Assembly (NCBI RefSeq): GCF_009729205.1
Contig: NZ_VTHB01000001.1
Coordinates: 124,001 to 188,000, forward strand
Origin: Mycobacteroides sp. CBMA 271
GTDB lineage: Bacteria; Actinomycetota; Actinomycetes; Mycobacteriales; Mycobacteriaceae
DNA: 64,000 nt
Reading direction: 5' to 3'
In this document: in pieces, positions 46,554 to 55,324 of the stretch
Position numbering within the stretch: the stretch's first letter is position 1
How the letters are laid out: each line of letters begins with the position of its first letter
Translations under genes and position numbers: made by a program
The notes under the pieces: model-generated
Databases searched by the model: none
What the model was told of the DNA's origin: nothing
What the model saw: only the letters and a program-made list of their open reading frames with translations

Positions 46554-47547
46554 GTGGTTCAGGCCCGGCGAGCGCCGGGAATTCGGGAACGACTTCTTCA
46601 ATCAACTGCTGAACTGCTTCGACAGCCGGACGTGAGCCGTGCTGCACGCCGAGCGCACCGTGATTGATGCCGGCCTCACGCCACCGGCCCAGTAAATCGA
46701 GCAGCCCCTCGGTACCGGTGTGCAGCACGAATCCGCCGCGTAGTGGCGTTGGCGGCGTCTTGGGGTTCTCCGCGAGATCGATCCACTCGTTGGTAACCAC
46801 CGGCCGGAACTCTTGTCCCGGAACGAGTTCGCGCCACGTCGTGATCTTCCGGCCGAGCTCGTCAGTCCCCACCCGGTCCGCGGGACCCGGATAGACCAAC
46901 CACCCATCGGCGTTCTCGGCAATCCACGTCGGCTCCTGTTGCGAGGAGCCCGTCACGAGCAACGGGACCCGGCGAGCCGCCGGCTTCGGCAGGAGATCCA
47001 GTCCGCCGCCAAAGGTGCTGCGGTGACCGGTAATACACGGAGCATTTTCCTCCGTCAGTGCCCGAAACCACCTCACCGCCTCTCGGTACCGCTGTCCCCG
47101 TGTCGCATGATCGATGCCATATGCCGGGTATTCGGTGGCCCGATCCCCCGATGCGGCGCCGATGATCAGACGTCCACCAGAGAGTTGATCGATAGAGGCC
47201 GATTGTTTGGCGATATCGATCGGGTGACGCAGCGAGAAGACGATGCTGCCCGCGGCGAGCGAGATTCTGCTGGTCTGGGCAGCAAGCCAGGCGAGGTAGG
47301 TCCAGGGGTCGAATACCTGCCCCACATCCCGGAAGCCGGGGTCGTAGAGCGGAACATCCCGAACCCATACGGCGGCGAACTCCGAATCGTCGGCCGCCCT
47401 GATGATCTGGCCCTGGCCCGCCATCGATTGCATCGACTGGCTATACGGCCACAGCGGCAAGAACAGCCCAACCGTCAACGCGCCCGGCGCGAACATTCTT
47501 GTGTACCCGGGATGGCCAGTGAGTAGATCGCGCACCAAAACCTCCAT
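46537..47547 (-). CDS. LLM-class oxidoreductase (TIGR03571-like), TetR-controlled
   Basis: A 336-residue luciferase-like monooxygenase. VGLFLPLWPYSQ at the N-terminus, FAAVWVRDVPLYDPGFRDVG, ISLAAGSIVFSLRHPIDIAK and DQLSGGRLIIGAASGDR are conserved in the TIGR03571 subgroup. Its ATG (47545-47547) touches one of two operators shared with the divergent TetR gene, so it is very likely the repressor's target. Substrate unknown. Confidence 0.85.
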   Translation of the reverse strand: MEVLVRDLLTGHPGYTRMFAPGALTVGLFLPLWPYSQSMQSMAGQGQIIRAADDSEFAAVWVRDVPLYDPGFRDVGQVFDPWTYLAWLAAQTSRISLAAGSIVFSLRHPIDIAKQSASIDQLSGGRLIIGAASGDRATEYPAYGIDHATRGQRYREAVRWFRALTEENAPCITGHRSTFGGGLDLLPKPAARRVPLLVTGSSQQEPTWIAENADGWLVYPGPADRVGTDELGRKITTWRELVPGQEFRPVVTNEWIDLAENPKTPPTPLRGGFVLHTGTEGLLDLLGRWREAGINHGALGVQHGSRPAVEAVQQLIEEVVPEFPALAGPEPLTTRW

Positions 47548-47564
47548 TAGATCGAACGCTCTAG
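47547..47564. promoter_or_regulatory. TetR operator O1
   Basis: TTAGATCGAACGCTCTAG, an 18-bp imperfect palindrome that overlaps the start codon of the luciferase-like gene. It matches the second operator at 47582-47599 in the GAACGCTCTAG half. Confidence 0.65.
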
Positions 47565-47581
47565 TGTCACCGTAACAGAAA

Positions 47582-47599
47582 CTAGAGTGAACGCTCTAG
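47582..47599. promoter_or_regulatory. TetR operator O2
   Basis: CTAGAGTGAACGCTCTAG, with perfect 6-bp outer arms. Its centre is 35 bp from that of O1, and it lies 19 bp before the TetR GTG start, as expected for autorepression plus repression of the divergent gene. Confidence 0.7.
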
Positions 47600-47618
47600 G
47601 AGAGGTAGTCTCGGGGAC

Positions 47619-48191
47619 GTGGACGCACCCGATACACGCACGCGGCTCGTCACCGCGACGGCCGCGTTACTTCAACGACAGGGGTACGAGGCGACGAGCG
47701 TCAAGCGCATCATCGCCGAGGCCGGCGCGACATACGGCTCCCTCTATCACTTCTTCCCCAATGGAAAAGAGGAACTCGCGGCCGAGGCATTGCGTTTCGG
47801 CGCAGAGGAATTCGCAGATCTGCTGCGCCGCGGACTGAGCAGCTCACGTGATCCGGCCACGGCCATCGCGCAATGCGCGACACTCCTTGCCGATGACCTC
47901 CGCGGGTCTGACTGGTCGGACGGTTGCCCCGTCGCCGCGACTGCGCTGGAAATCATAGGCCGCTCGCCATCCATCCAGCAGGCGGCCGACGATTCCCTGC
48001 GACTGTGGCGACAATTGATCGCCAACAAGCTCCGCGAAGGAGGGTTCACCACGGCGGTAGCCGACGACCTGGCCTGCACGACGGTTTCAATTCTGGAAGG
48101 CGCCGAGCTCATCGCGCGGGTGTCCAGTGACGACGAGCCGCTGCGCGCGGCGTCACGTCACCTCAAGATCCTTATCGAGTCAATCCGCTGA
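47619..48191 (+). CDS. TetR/AcrR family transcriptional regulator
   Basis: A 190-residue TetR regulator from GTG 47619. N-terminal HTH: RLVTATAALLQRQGYEATSV, then IIAEAGATYGSLYHFF, the typical recognition helix. The C-terminal ligand domain carries CPVAATALEIIG, as in the LmrA/YxaF-like (TetR_C) subgroup. It should bind the two palindromes at 47547-47599 and repress the divergent luciferase-like gene and itself. Its 3' end overlaps the cutinase gene by 12 bp. Confidence 0.9.
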   Translation: MDAPDTRTRLVTATAALLQRQGYEATSVKRIIAEAGATYGSLYHFFPNGKEELAAEALRFGAEEFADLLRRGLSSSRDPATAIAQCATLLADDLRGSDWSDGCPVAATALEIIGRSPSIQQAADDSLRLWRQLIANKLREGGFTTAVADDLACTTVSILEGAELIARVSSDDEPLRAASRHLKILIESIR

Positions 48192-48872
48192 GGCGAGCTG
48201 CCGAGCAGCGAAATCCGCGGCCTGGTTGGTCATTCCGTTGTCTCCGTACGAGCCGTGCGCGGTGTTGTCACTGCCGTCCGGGGAGCAGATCGGATCCTCG
48301 GGGACGCACATATCGACGGTCTTGCCCGCGTACAGGTGCCCGATAGTGATCGGAGGGGCCATGTTGTCGACGCGTTGCAAAAACCCGCTGGATGGCTTGC
48401 CGAACAATGCCACCGCCGCAACATGGTCGGCCACATCGGGAGGCATCGGCCCGGTGAGCCCCTCCGGCAGATCGAAGCCCACGGGTACCGAGTCTGCGGT
48501 GGTGTACGCGACAACGGCCGCGCCCTGAGAGAAACCACCGAGAACGATCTTCGTATCGGGGCACCGAGCCGAGATTTCCTTGACGCGGTTACTCGCATCG
48601 ATGACCCCATCGGCCGCGGTGGCAAAGGCCAGCGACGCGGGGTACTCGACGGGATAGACCTCAACGGACTTGCCCTTGGTCCGCGCTCGCAGCGCGTTAA
48701 CAAACGCCTCTCCGGTCCCACCGACACCGGGTGGCTCAAATGTCCCCCGCGCGAACACGACCTCGACATCGGGACATGCCGCGGCAACCGCCGAAGGAAT
48801 GCCGACCGGCGAACTCAACAGCGCAACAACCACCGCCACGGCAAGTAACCAGGCCCACCGAATTCTCTTCAT
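48180..48872 (-). CDS. Cutinase-family serine esterase
   Basis: A 230-residue secreted cutinase-like hydrolase. The signal peptide ends near SAVAAA (residue 31). Cutinase motifs: ACPDVEVVFARGTFEPPGVG at the N-terminus, nucleophile LGGFSQGAAVV, catalytic Asp in VPEDPICSP and His in DNTAHGSYGDNG, with two conserved disulfides. Mycobacterial Culp proteins hydrolyse lipid esters and sit in the envelope. Start ATG 48870-48872. Confidence 0.92.
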   Translation of the reverse strand: MKRIRWAWLLAVAVVVALLSSPVGIPSAVAAACPDVEVVFARGTFEPPGVGGTGEAFVNALRARTKGKSVEVYPVEYPASLAFATAADGVIDASNRVKEISARCPDTKIVLGGFSQGAAVVAYTTADSVPVGFDLPEGLTGPMPPDVADHVAAVALFGKPSSGFLQRVDNMAPPITIGHLYAGKTVDMCVPEDPICSPDGSDNTAHGSYGDNGMTNQAADFAARQLASAD

Positions 48873-49106
48873 TTACGACCACCACCTGTTTGGGCTTTCC
48901 CCTTTGTCTACCACAGATTCAACAGGTGTGGACAGCTCCGAGCTGCGCACCCGCCGAACGAGCACAATTCCATTTTCCATGAAAGCCGTTATCCACCAAA
49001 CACTTCCAAAAGTGCTTGACGAGCGACCGCCTCTCCACCCTGCAACTGCGGGGATCACTCCGTCAACTCCGGAATGCGCCGACCCGCGACGAAGAGGCCC
49101 AGATAC

Positions 49107-49733
49107 TTACGCGGTAATTTCGCGTGCCGCGTTCAATATGGGGATGAAGTAGGCGCCGGCGAATCTTCTGGCTTCGTCGTCGGTGTCAGTGGAAAGTACC
49201 TTCGAAGGCGTAAGCAGGAGCGTCCCGGTAATCCGCATGATGAGCTCCGCCGCCTGCTTGGCGCCGGCCTCGGGGAACGAGTCCCCCATCAACCGCGCGG
49301 CTAGAGCGGAAAGCACCAACTGGTAGTTACCGTCTTCGGTCTCAAACAGGCTTGTCGATATCGAATCAGCTTCGTACTCCTTGAGAGCCGTCACCACCGG
49401 ATTCGTCCGGCATTCACGCATTCCCGCGACGAATAACTCGACAACCTGGTCCTCGACCTTCATATCGGCATCCAGCAGTGGTGCCAACCTGAGAAAGAAC
49501 TGAATTACCTCACGAGTGACCACTGCCGTCACCATGTCGTCCTTGTCGCCGCATCGTCGGTTCAAAGTCTGCCGAGAAACCTTGGCGCGCTTCGCAATAT
49601 CGGCGACCGCAGCGCGGCGGAAACCGTGCGCAACAAACTCCGCGCGCGCGGCATCAAGAAGCCGCTCCCGTTCATCATCCTCGGCGTCAGCGTGCCCAGA
49701 TGGCCATTGCGCCCAGATCGCACCCAGATCCAC
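49107..49733 (-). CDS. TetR family regulator of the P450 module
   Basis: A 208-residue TetR regulator from GTG 49731-49733. HTH segment LLDAARAEFVAHGFRRAAVA, then DIAKRAKVSRQTLNRRCGDK. It is divergent from the ferredoxin-P450-NTF2-like operon with 58 bp between starts, which is the usual arrangement for a local repressor. The C-terminal ligand pocket is not informative. Local GC is somewhat lower than in core genes. Confidence 0.88.
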   Translation of the reverse strand: MDLGAIWAQWPSGHADAEDDERERLLDAARAEFVAHGFRRAAVADIAKRAKVSRQTLNRRCGDKDDMVTAVVTREVIQFFLRLAPLLDADMKVEDQVVELFVAGMRECRTNPVVTALKEYEADSISTSLFETEDGNYQLVLSALAARLMGDSFPEAGAKQAAELIMRITGTLLLTPSKVLSTDTDDEARRFAGAYFIPILNAAREITA

Positions 49734-49760
49734 GGATAGTCATGCTACCTCTTGACGCTG

Positions 49761-49783
49761 GGACACTGTTACATCTACAGTCC
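49761..49783. promoter_or_regulatory. Candidate TetR operator upstream of the ferredoxin gene
   Basis: GGACACTGT, spacer TACATCT, ACAGTCC: an imperfect inverted repeat (ACTGT/ACAGT inner arms exact) 9 bp before the ferredoxin ATG and 28 bp from the TetR start. Confidence 0.4.
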
Positions 49784-49791
49784 AATGTCTC

Positions 49792-50004
49792 ATGGATGAT
49801 GGAATTTTCTCGATCCGAGTCGACGACGACGTCTGCATGGGGGCCGGGTACTGCTACGGCTCCTACCCACGGCTATTTCAGGAAAACCCCAACGGCACCA
49901 GTGCCGTGAAGGGGACGGGTGATCCCGAATTACTTGATGACGCAAACAAAGCCAGCCAGATCTGCCCGTCCGGGGCGATCGAAATCCATCAACGAGAGGA
50001 CTGA
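49792..50004 (+). CDS. [3Fe-4S] ferredoxin, P450 partner
   Basis: A 70-residue ferredoxin from ATG 49792. Cysteines at C15, C21 and C58 (VCMGAGYCYGSYP and QICPSGAIEI): the second position of the CxxCxxC motif is Ala, so it should hold a 3Fe-4S cluster, as in most mycobacterial P450-associated ferredoxins. Located 2 bp before the P450 start; it surely passes electrons to that enzyme. No reductase gene is adjacent. Confidence 0.92.
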   Translation: MDDGIFSIRVDDDVCMGAGYCYGSYPRLFQENPNGTSAVKGTGDPELLDDANKASQICPSGAIEIHQRED

Positions 50005-50006
50005 CA

Positions 50007-51533
50007 TTGACTACTGCAGCCGCTCAATGTCCGGCGCATGGTCAGCTTCCGACCACAGATCTACCGCGGTGGACCACCGGCCGTCGCGCGGCGATCGCTT
50101 CCCTCAAGGAGGATCCGTTCTGGCCCACTCGCAAGCCATTGCGCGCAGCATTCAGCTTGGCAACGGGTTGGGGACGTGATCGCCCGATACCGCCGGGGCC
50201 CATCGGGCTGCCCTTTGTTGGCTCAGCGATCCCCATGGCGCGCAACCCATATAAGTTCCTGCAGGACTGCCATCGCAAATACGGGGATATCTATCGGGTT
50301 CCGCTGCCGATACATCCATTGGTCCTAGCCAATCACCCTGATCTGGTGAGCGAGTTCATGGAGAACACCGAACTCAAATACAGCATGTCTGCGCCGATCC
50401 AAGGCCGTCGAATCCAGAGGGCAATCACGAGTGTGGGCTGCCCAGTGCAGGTACTCGAGGGCCAGGCCCTTCGCGACAGACGCAAGAGGCTCATGCCCAT
50501 GTTCGGTAAGAAGCACCTCGCGGTGGTTTCAGACAAGTTCGTCGAGGTGTTCACTGATCGCATCGATCGCTGGCTCGCAGTCACCGGCACTGGCCGGGAG
50601 GTAAACCTCCAAGCGGAGCTGCCGAAGATCGTGCTCCCGGCGTTCATGTACGCCATGTTCTCGACGAAACTGTCCGACGACGAAATTCTGCATGCAGACA
50701 CGGCGACTCGATCCGTGATGCGCGCCATCGCTTCTGGGCTCTTTCTGGCAACACCGCCGAACATCTTCCCGCTGCGGGGCAAGGAGAATCTGCCGGTCTC
50801 GGGTGCGCACCTGATACGAACCATTCGTCGGATAGTCCAGGAACGGCGGGCGAATCCGACCGACGATGCGGATCTGCTCAACATCCTGCTCACCGCGCGT
50901 AACGACCTCAGTAACCCGCTCACCGAGGTCGATGTGTACTCGGAGATCATGTCGGCTATCGGCGGTGGTTACGAAACGATCGTCGCTTCGATGTCATGGA
51001 CTCTCGCACTGCTCCTGCAGCATCCGGAACATCTAGAGCGTCTATATGACGAGATCGCCGTTCTCGATGGCGACACGCCCACCCCCGACGATCTGCCCAA
51101 TTTGCCATGGGCACGAGCATGTTTCGACGAGGGTCAGCGGCTCCAAGGCGCGCCAATCAACCCGAGATACGCGATGGAAGACACCGAGCTCGGTGGATAC
51201 CCCATCCCCAAATACACCCTGGTTGCGAGTTCGCTGTACGTGGTACACCGAGACCCACGGTGGTGGGGCGAAAATGCCGACGTGTACGACCCGATGCAGT
51301 TCTTCGATCAGGACAGGGTCAATGCGCGTCCGCGCTTGGCATTCCAGGCCTTCGGCGCTGGACCGCACCACTGCATGGGCACCGGCATGGCCTACATGAT
51401 GGCTCAATATCTACTGGCGATCATCTTCCAGCGGTATCGCCTGCATTTGCGGCCAGGGTGGCAACCCCAACAATTCTTCAGCCTATCGACATTGGTCAAG
51501 GGTGGCGTGCCCGCGACAATCACCAAGGCTTGA
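50007..51533 (+). CDS. Cytochrome P450, long form
   Basis: A 508-residue P450 from TTG 50007, with GAGAGGA upstream. Haem-binding loop FQAFGAGPHHCMGTGMAY (Cys456), ExxR in FDEGQRLQG, and the I-helix oxygen-binding GGGYETI. It is longer than usual class I bacterial P450s (about 400). Its proline-rich start PPGPIGLPFVGSAI resembles eukaryotic-like CYPs, but without a membrane anchor. Between a ferredoxin and an NTF2-like gene. Substrate not deducible. Confidence 0.93.
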   Translation: MTTAAAQCPAHGQLPTTDLPRWTTGRRAAIASLKEDPFWPTRKPLRAAFSLATGWGRDRPIPPGPIGLPFVGSAIPMARNPYKFLQDCHRKYGDIYRVPLPIHPLVLANHPDLVSEFMENTELKYSMSAPIQGRRIQRAITSVGCPVQVLEGQALRDRRKRLMPMFGKKHLAVVSDKFVEVFTDRIDRWLAVTGTGREVNLQAELPKIVLPAFMYAMFSTKLSDDEILHADTATRSVMRAIASGLFLATPPNIFPLRGKENLPVSGAHLIRTIRRIVQERRANPTDDADLLNILLTARNDLSNPLTEVDVYSEIMSAIGGGYETIVASMSWTLALLLQHPEHLERLYDEIAVLDGDTPTPDDLPNLPWARACFDEGQRLQGAPINPRYAMEDTELGGYPIPKYTLVASSLYVVHRDPRWWGENADVYDPMQFFDQDRVNARPRLAFQAFGAGPHHCMGTGMAYMMAQYLLAIIFQRYRLHLRPGWQPQQFFSLSTLVKGGVPATITKA

Positions 51534-51571
51534 AACGCCTCTCACACAAGCCATCACGAGAAAGGAAAGAC

Positions 51572-52333
51572 ATGACCAACACCGAGGCCAGGAGCCAGAA
51601 TTCGCATGCGCCGGATTGGAATATAAAGGCTCCCGCTGGACGCGTACACGCGCCGGTCGCCGAATCCGACGCACTGATCGAGCCCTTCTTGCGACGTTGC
51701 AAGGAACAGGAAGACATGTACGTCGCGGCCGGCTTCCCGCTGGACGGGATCACCGAGTTCTGGCGTCAGTGGTTCGCAGCCTGGAACGACGATTCGCCAG
51801 AAGCACTCGAGGACTGCTGGGCCGAGGACCTCGTATGGACGATGTCCAATACGGGCCAACTGGAATTTCACGGTCGCAGCCATACCGGCGACTTCGCGCG
51901 GCTCGGGTACCTGTTCACGCGCGAACTCGGCTTCTATCCGTGGGACGGAACAGACACTCACTTGCCTTACTACGACTTCTTCAACGGTCAGGTACGGGCG
52001 GCCTTCCCATATTCGGGATCCACACGATTTTTCTGGAACAGCGCAATCCCATGGCCACGCAGGCCAGTTCGCGGCTGCGGCGTCGACCGCTACATCCTCC
52101 GTAAGGAGAGCGGGGAATGGCGGATCGCGCGGATCGATACCGACCAAGACTTCTTGGCCGCGCTCATGCAGATGCTGCCATTTGCCGATGGAACGACGCG
52201 GTTCATAGCCTGGCTTACGCGCACCCTCCCGACCGTGGGACGCAGGCTGGGTCTCTATGAGAGGGAAGCTCTCTACAGCCGGGAGTATGCAGCAAGTCGG
52301 CGCGCCAGGGGTCTACCGCGCAGGATGCGATGA
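51572..52333 (+). CDS. NTF2/SnoaL-like protein of the P450 operon
   Basis: A 253-residue protein from ATG 51572 with AAAGGA upstream. The central region EFWRQWFAAWNDDSPEALED, then DLVWTMSNTGQLEFHG, is an NTF2/SnoaL-like fold, with long N- and C-terminal extensions. It follows the P450 by 38 bp and is probably co-transcribed. It may act on the P450 product (isomerase or hydrolase) or bind the substrate. A longer in-frame reading overlaps the P450 and is not favoured. Confidence 0.75.
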   Translation: MTNTEARSQNSHAPDWNIKAPAGRVHAPVAESDALIEPFLRRCKEQEDMYVAAGFPLDGITEFWRQWFAAWNDDSPEALEDCWAEDLVWTMSNTGQLEFHGRSHTGDFARLGYLFTRELGFYPWDGTDTHLPYYDFFNGQVRAAFPYSGSTRFFWNSAIPWPRRPVRGCGVDRYILRKESGEWRIARIDTDQDFLAALMQMLPFADGTTRFIAWLTRTLPTVGRRLGLYEREALYSREYAASRRARGLPRRMR

Positions 52334-52366
52334 CCAAATTTCAAGTATTGGTTACCCCTACGGGAG

Positions 52367-53077
52367 TCAATTCGGGCAGGTCTGCGCGGCCTCTCTGACG
52401 GCCTTCGCTGAACGCTCGTCGATCGAAAGATGGTATCCACGAACCACTTCCGCGAACTGCATGGCGTACTGACACCAGAATGCCTTGTTGGGCGGCATCC
52501 AACTGGACGGAGCCTGATCGCCCTTGTCCATGTTCGGCTGCCCTTGCACCGCGATCAGATTGGCTGGGTCATTGGCGAAGCGCCAGCGCATGGACGGTTG
52601 CCATTCTCGCGCGCCCATGTCCCAGGCGTACGCCAACGGCACGATGTGGTCGATCTGGACGGCTTCACCGCTTTTCGGGCCGCGAGTGAAGCCGATCTGC
52701 GCTCCCGTGTACGGATCATGCAGGGCGCCGGTGCGCACCGCGTTGGGGCACCGCCTGGTGTACACAAAGCTCTTCTCGGTGAGATCACGGTTGAGGATGT
52801 CGTTACGGGTGTCGCAGCCGTTGCGCCCACCCGGGGCATCGGTGTCATCGGACCAGGAGTCGCCGAACTGGTCGCGCTCGTAATCCTTGCTCCGCACCCG
52901 CTTGGGCACCACCGTCACCCCGGCGAGGGGGTCGCGCCCCGGTGCGAGTGTCGGGATGTTTGTCTGGGCGGCAACCGCATTGGCACGCTGCAGCCGGTAG
53001 CGGGCCGACACCTGGTAGGCCACCACCACCGCGATCGCCGTAGCGATGGCGACGATCAGGAGGGTGCGATTCCTCAC
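52367..53077 (-). CDS. Exported HNH endonuclease (DUF1524-type)
   Basis: A 236-residue protein with an N-terminal signal anchor (residues 5-22) and a secreted nuclease domain. HNH core EAVQIDHIVPLAYAWDMG, then DPANLIAVQGQPNMDKGD and W-C near the end, characteristic of GmrSD/DUF1524 C-terminal-type secreted nucleases. It probably degrades extracellular DNA. Position next to recG matches Rv2972c. Its start overlaps the recG stop by 4 bp. Confidence 0.88.
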   Translation of the reverse strand: MRNRTLLIVAIATAIAVVVAYQVSARYRLQRANAVAAQTNIPTLAPGRDPLAGVTVVPKRVRSKDYERDQFGDSWSDDTDAPGGRNGCDTRNDILNRDLTEKSFVYTRRCPNAVRTGALHDPYTGAQIGFTRGPKSGEAVQIDHIVPLAYAWDMGAREWQPSMRWRFANDPANLIAVQGQPNMDKGDQAPSSWMPPNKAFWCQYAMQFAEVVRGYHLSIDERSAKAVREAAQTCPN

Positions 53078-55314
53078 GACTTGTCCAGATACTCGATCTG
53101 GTCGGCGATCAGGAACCGCTGCGCCATCCTGGCCAGCTCCGGACGCCCCGTCAGCTCGGGGTCATCTGCACAGGCCCGCACCGCCATGTCCCGCGCCGTC
53201 TCGATCATGTCGCGGTGATCCATGAGTGAGAGCAGCCGTAGGTTCACCGCCCGACCCGACTGGTCGCGACCCAGTACATCGCCCTCGCGCCGCTCCGCCA
53301 GGTCCAGATCGGCCAGGCTGAACCCGTCGAGGGTGTCCTGCACCGCGCGCAACCGCCGGCCCGCCGAACCCGCTGGGCTGCACGGACTTACCAGCAGGCA
53401 CAGGCCCTTGTTGCCCCCGCGGCCGACGCGACCGCGCAGCTGGTGCAGCTGACTGATGCCGAACCGATCCGCATCCATGATCAGCATGACCGTCGCGTTC
53501 GGTACATCCACACCGACCTCGATCACCGTGGTGCACACCAGCACGTCGATCTCGCCCGCGCCGAACGCCGTCATGACGGCATCCTTCTGCTCCGAGGGCA
53601 GCCGCCCGTGCAGCAGACCTACACGCAGGCCCGGCAGCAGCGAGCCGCGAATGGTCTCGTACAACTCGGTCACGGGGACCGGCGGTGGGCGCTTCTCCCC
53701 TGAATCCTCTGGAGCACTATCTTTGTCGTCGGCGTCGATTCGCGATGCAACCACGTAGGCTTGCCTACCGGCGTTCACCTCCTCGGCGATCCGTTCCCAG
53801 CCGCGCGCCAACCAGCCCGGCTTCTCGCGGGTGAACACCGCGGTGGTGGTTATGGGCTGACGTCCGCGGGGCAGCTCCCGCAGCGTCGAGGTCTCCAGGT
53901 CGCCGAACACCGTGAGCGCCACCGTGCGCGGTATGGGGGTAGCCGTCATCACCAGCAGATGCGGCACGATGCCCTCCGGAGCCTTGGCCCGCAGCCGATC
54001 CCGCTGCTCAACACCGAAGCGGTGTTGCTCGTCAACGACCACCAAGCCCAGATTGTGGAAATCGACCGAATCCTGCAGCAGCGCATGGGTTCCGATGACG
54101 ATGCCCGCAAGCCCGGTCGCCACATCTGCCTTGATCTGTTTCTTGACCGCCGGCGACATCGATCCGGTGAGCAGCGCAATGCTCGTTGCGTCGTCGGGAG
54201 CCCCCAATTCCCCTGCGGTAGCCAACGGTCCGAGCATGGCCCGGAGGGAGCGCGCATGCTGAACCGCCAGCACCTCGGTGGGCGCCAACAGCGCGCACTG
54301 ATATCCGGCGTCGATGGCTTGCATCATCGCCAGCAGCGCCACGATCGTCTTACCGGAGCCGACCTCACCCTGCAGCAGCCTGTTCATCGGCTTCACCCCG
54401 ACAAGATCGGCACCGATCTCGGCGACCACCTGCTGCTGCCCCTCGGTGAGCTCGAAGGGCAACTGGCCCAACAGATCCTCACGTAGCCGTCCTTCGGCGA
54501 GCGACATCGGCGGGCCTGCCGACCCGATATCGCTGCCGCGCCGCATCGCCAACGCCAGCTGCAGACCTAACGCCTCGTCGAAGGCCAGACGGCGACGAGC
54601 CCGCTTCTGGTCGTCTTTGTCCTCCGACATGTGGATCGTGCGCAATGCCTCGTCCAGGGACATCAGATTGTGTTCTGCCAATACGGCTTCCGGCAGCGCC
54701 TCGGGCACCGGATCCAGCTGCGCAAGTACCTGGTCGATGCACCGATAGATATCCCAGCTTTCCAGATTCTTGGTTGCGGGATAGATGGGAAACACGTTGC
54801 GCTGGAAGGCCGAAATGGCCGTGGAGGCGTCGCGCGCCGTTCCGGCGATGCCTCGCAGCGCGGTACTCCCCCGCGTCTCTGTGCTCTCGCCGAGTGCGGT
54901 CTCCAGCACCAGATAATCGGGATGCGTCAGCTGGGACTTGCCCCGAAACTCCCCGACGGCGCCCGAGAGCATCACCCGATTGCCCACCTCGAGGTCGCGT
55001 TTCACCTTGTGCGGGTGGAAGAACGTGGCCTGCACACCATGGGGGGCGCTGCCCAACATGACGGAGAGGAACTGACCCTTGCGGTTCTTCATGGATCGCA
55101 GTTCCGCCGAGGTGATGAATCCCACCAGGGTGGTGTGCTCACCGGGTTTGGCCCGGTTTCCGTCCTGTTCGTCGCGCAGGCTGAAGTCGGTGCTGTACCG
55201 GCGCGGGTAGTGGTGCAGAAGATCCTCGACGGTCAGCAGACCGAATTCTGCGTCGAGAACGTCGGAGGCCTTGTGACCCAATACGTGATCCAGGCGATCG
55301 GCGAGAGTAACCAT
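53074..55314 (-). CDS. recG: ATP-dependent DNA helicase RecG
   Basis: A 746-residue SF2 helicase. N-terminal wedge/OB domain (about 50-160), Walker A LQGEVGSGKTIVALLAM, DEQH box in VVVDEQHRFGVEQR, and motifs LLHGRLPSEQKDAVM and HQLRGRVGRGG. It remodels stalled replication forks and Holliday junctions. First residues MVTLADRLDHVLG; 10 bp after the DAK2 gene stop. Confidence 0.97.
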   Translation of the reverse strand: MVTLADRLDHVLGHKASDVLDAEFGLLTVEDLLHHYPRRYSTDFSLRDEQDGNRAKPGEHTTLVGFITSAELRSMKNRKGQFLSVMLGSAPHGVQATFFHPHKVKRDLEVGNRVMLSGAVGEFRGKSQLTHPDYLVLETALGESTETRGSTALRGIAGTARDASTAISAFQRNVFPIYPATKNLESWDIYRCIDQVLAQLDPVPEALPEAVLAEHNLMSLDEALRTIHMSEDKDDQKRARRRLAFDEALGLQLALAMRRGSDIGSAGPPMSLAEGRLREDLLGQLPFELTEGQQQVVAEIGADLVGVKPMNRLLQGEVGSGKTIVALLAMMQAIDAGYQCALLAPTEVLAVQHARSLRAMLGPLATAGELGAPDDATSIALLTGSMSPAVKKQIKADVATGLAGIVIGTHALLQDSVDFHNLGLVVVDEQHRFGVEQRDRLRAKAPEGIVPHLLVMTATPIPRTVALTVFGDLETSTLRELPRGRQPITTTAVFTREKPGWLARGWERIAEEVNAGRQAYVVASRIDADDKDSAPEDSGEKRPPPVPVTELYETIRGSLLPGLRVGLLHGRLPSEQKDAVMTAFGAGEIDVLVCTTVIEVGVDVPNATVMLIMDADRFGISQLHQLRGRVGRGGNKGLCLLVSPCSPAGSAGRRLRAVQDTLDGFSLADLDLAERREGDVLGRDQSGRAVNLRLLSLMDHRDMIETARDMAVRACADDPELTGRPELARMAQRFLIADQIEYLDKS

Positions 55315-55324
55315 CTACGCTCAG

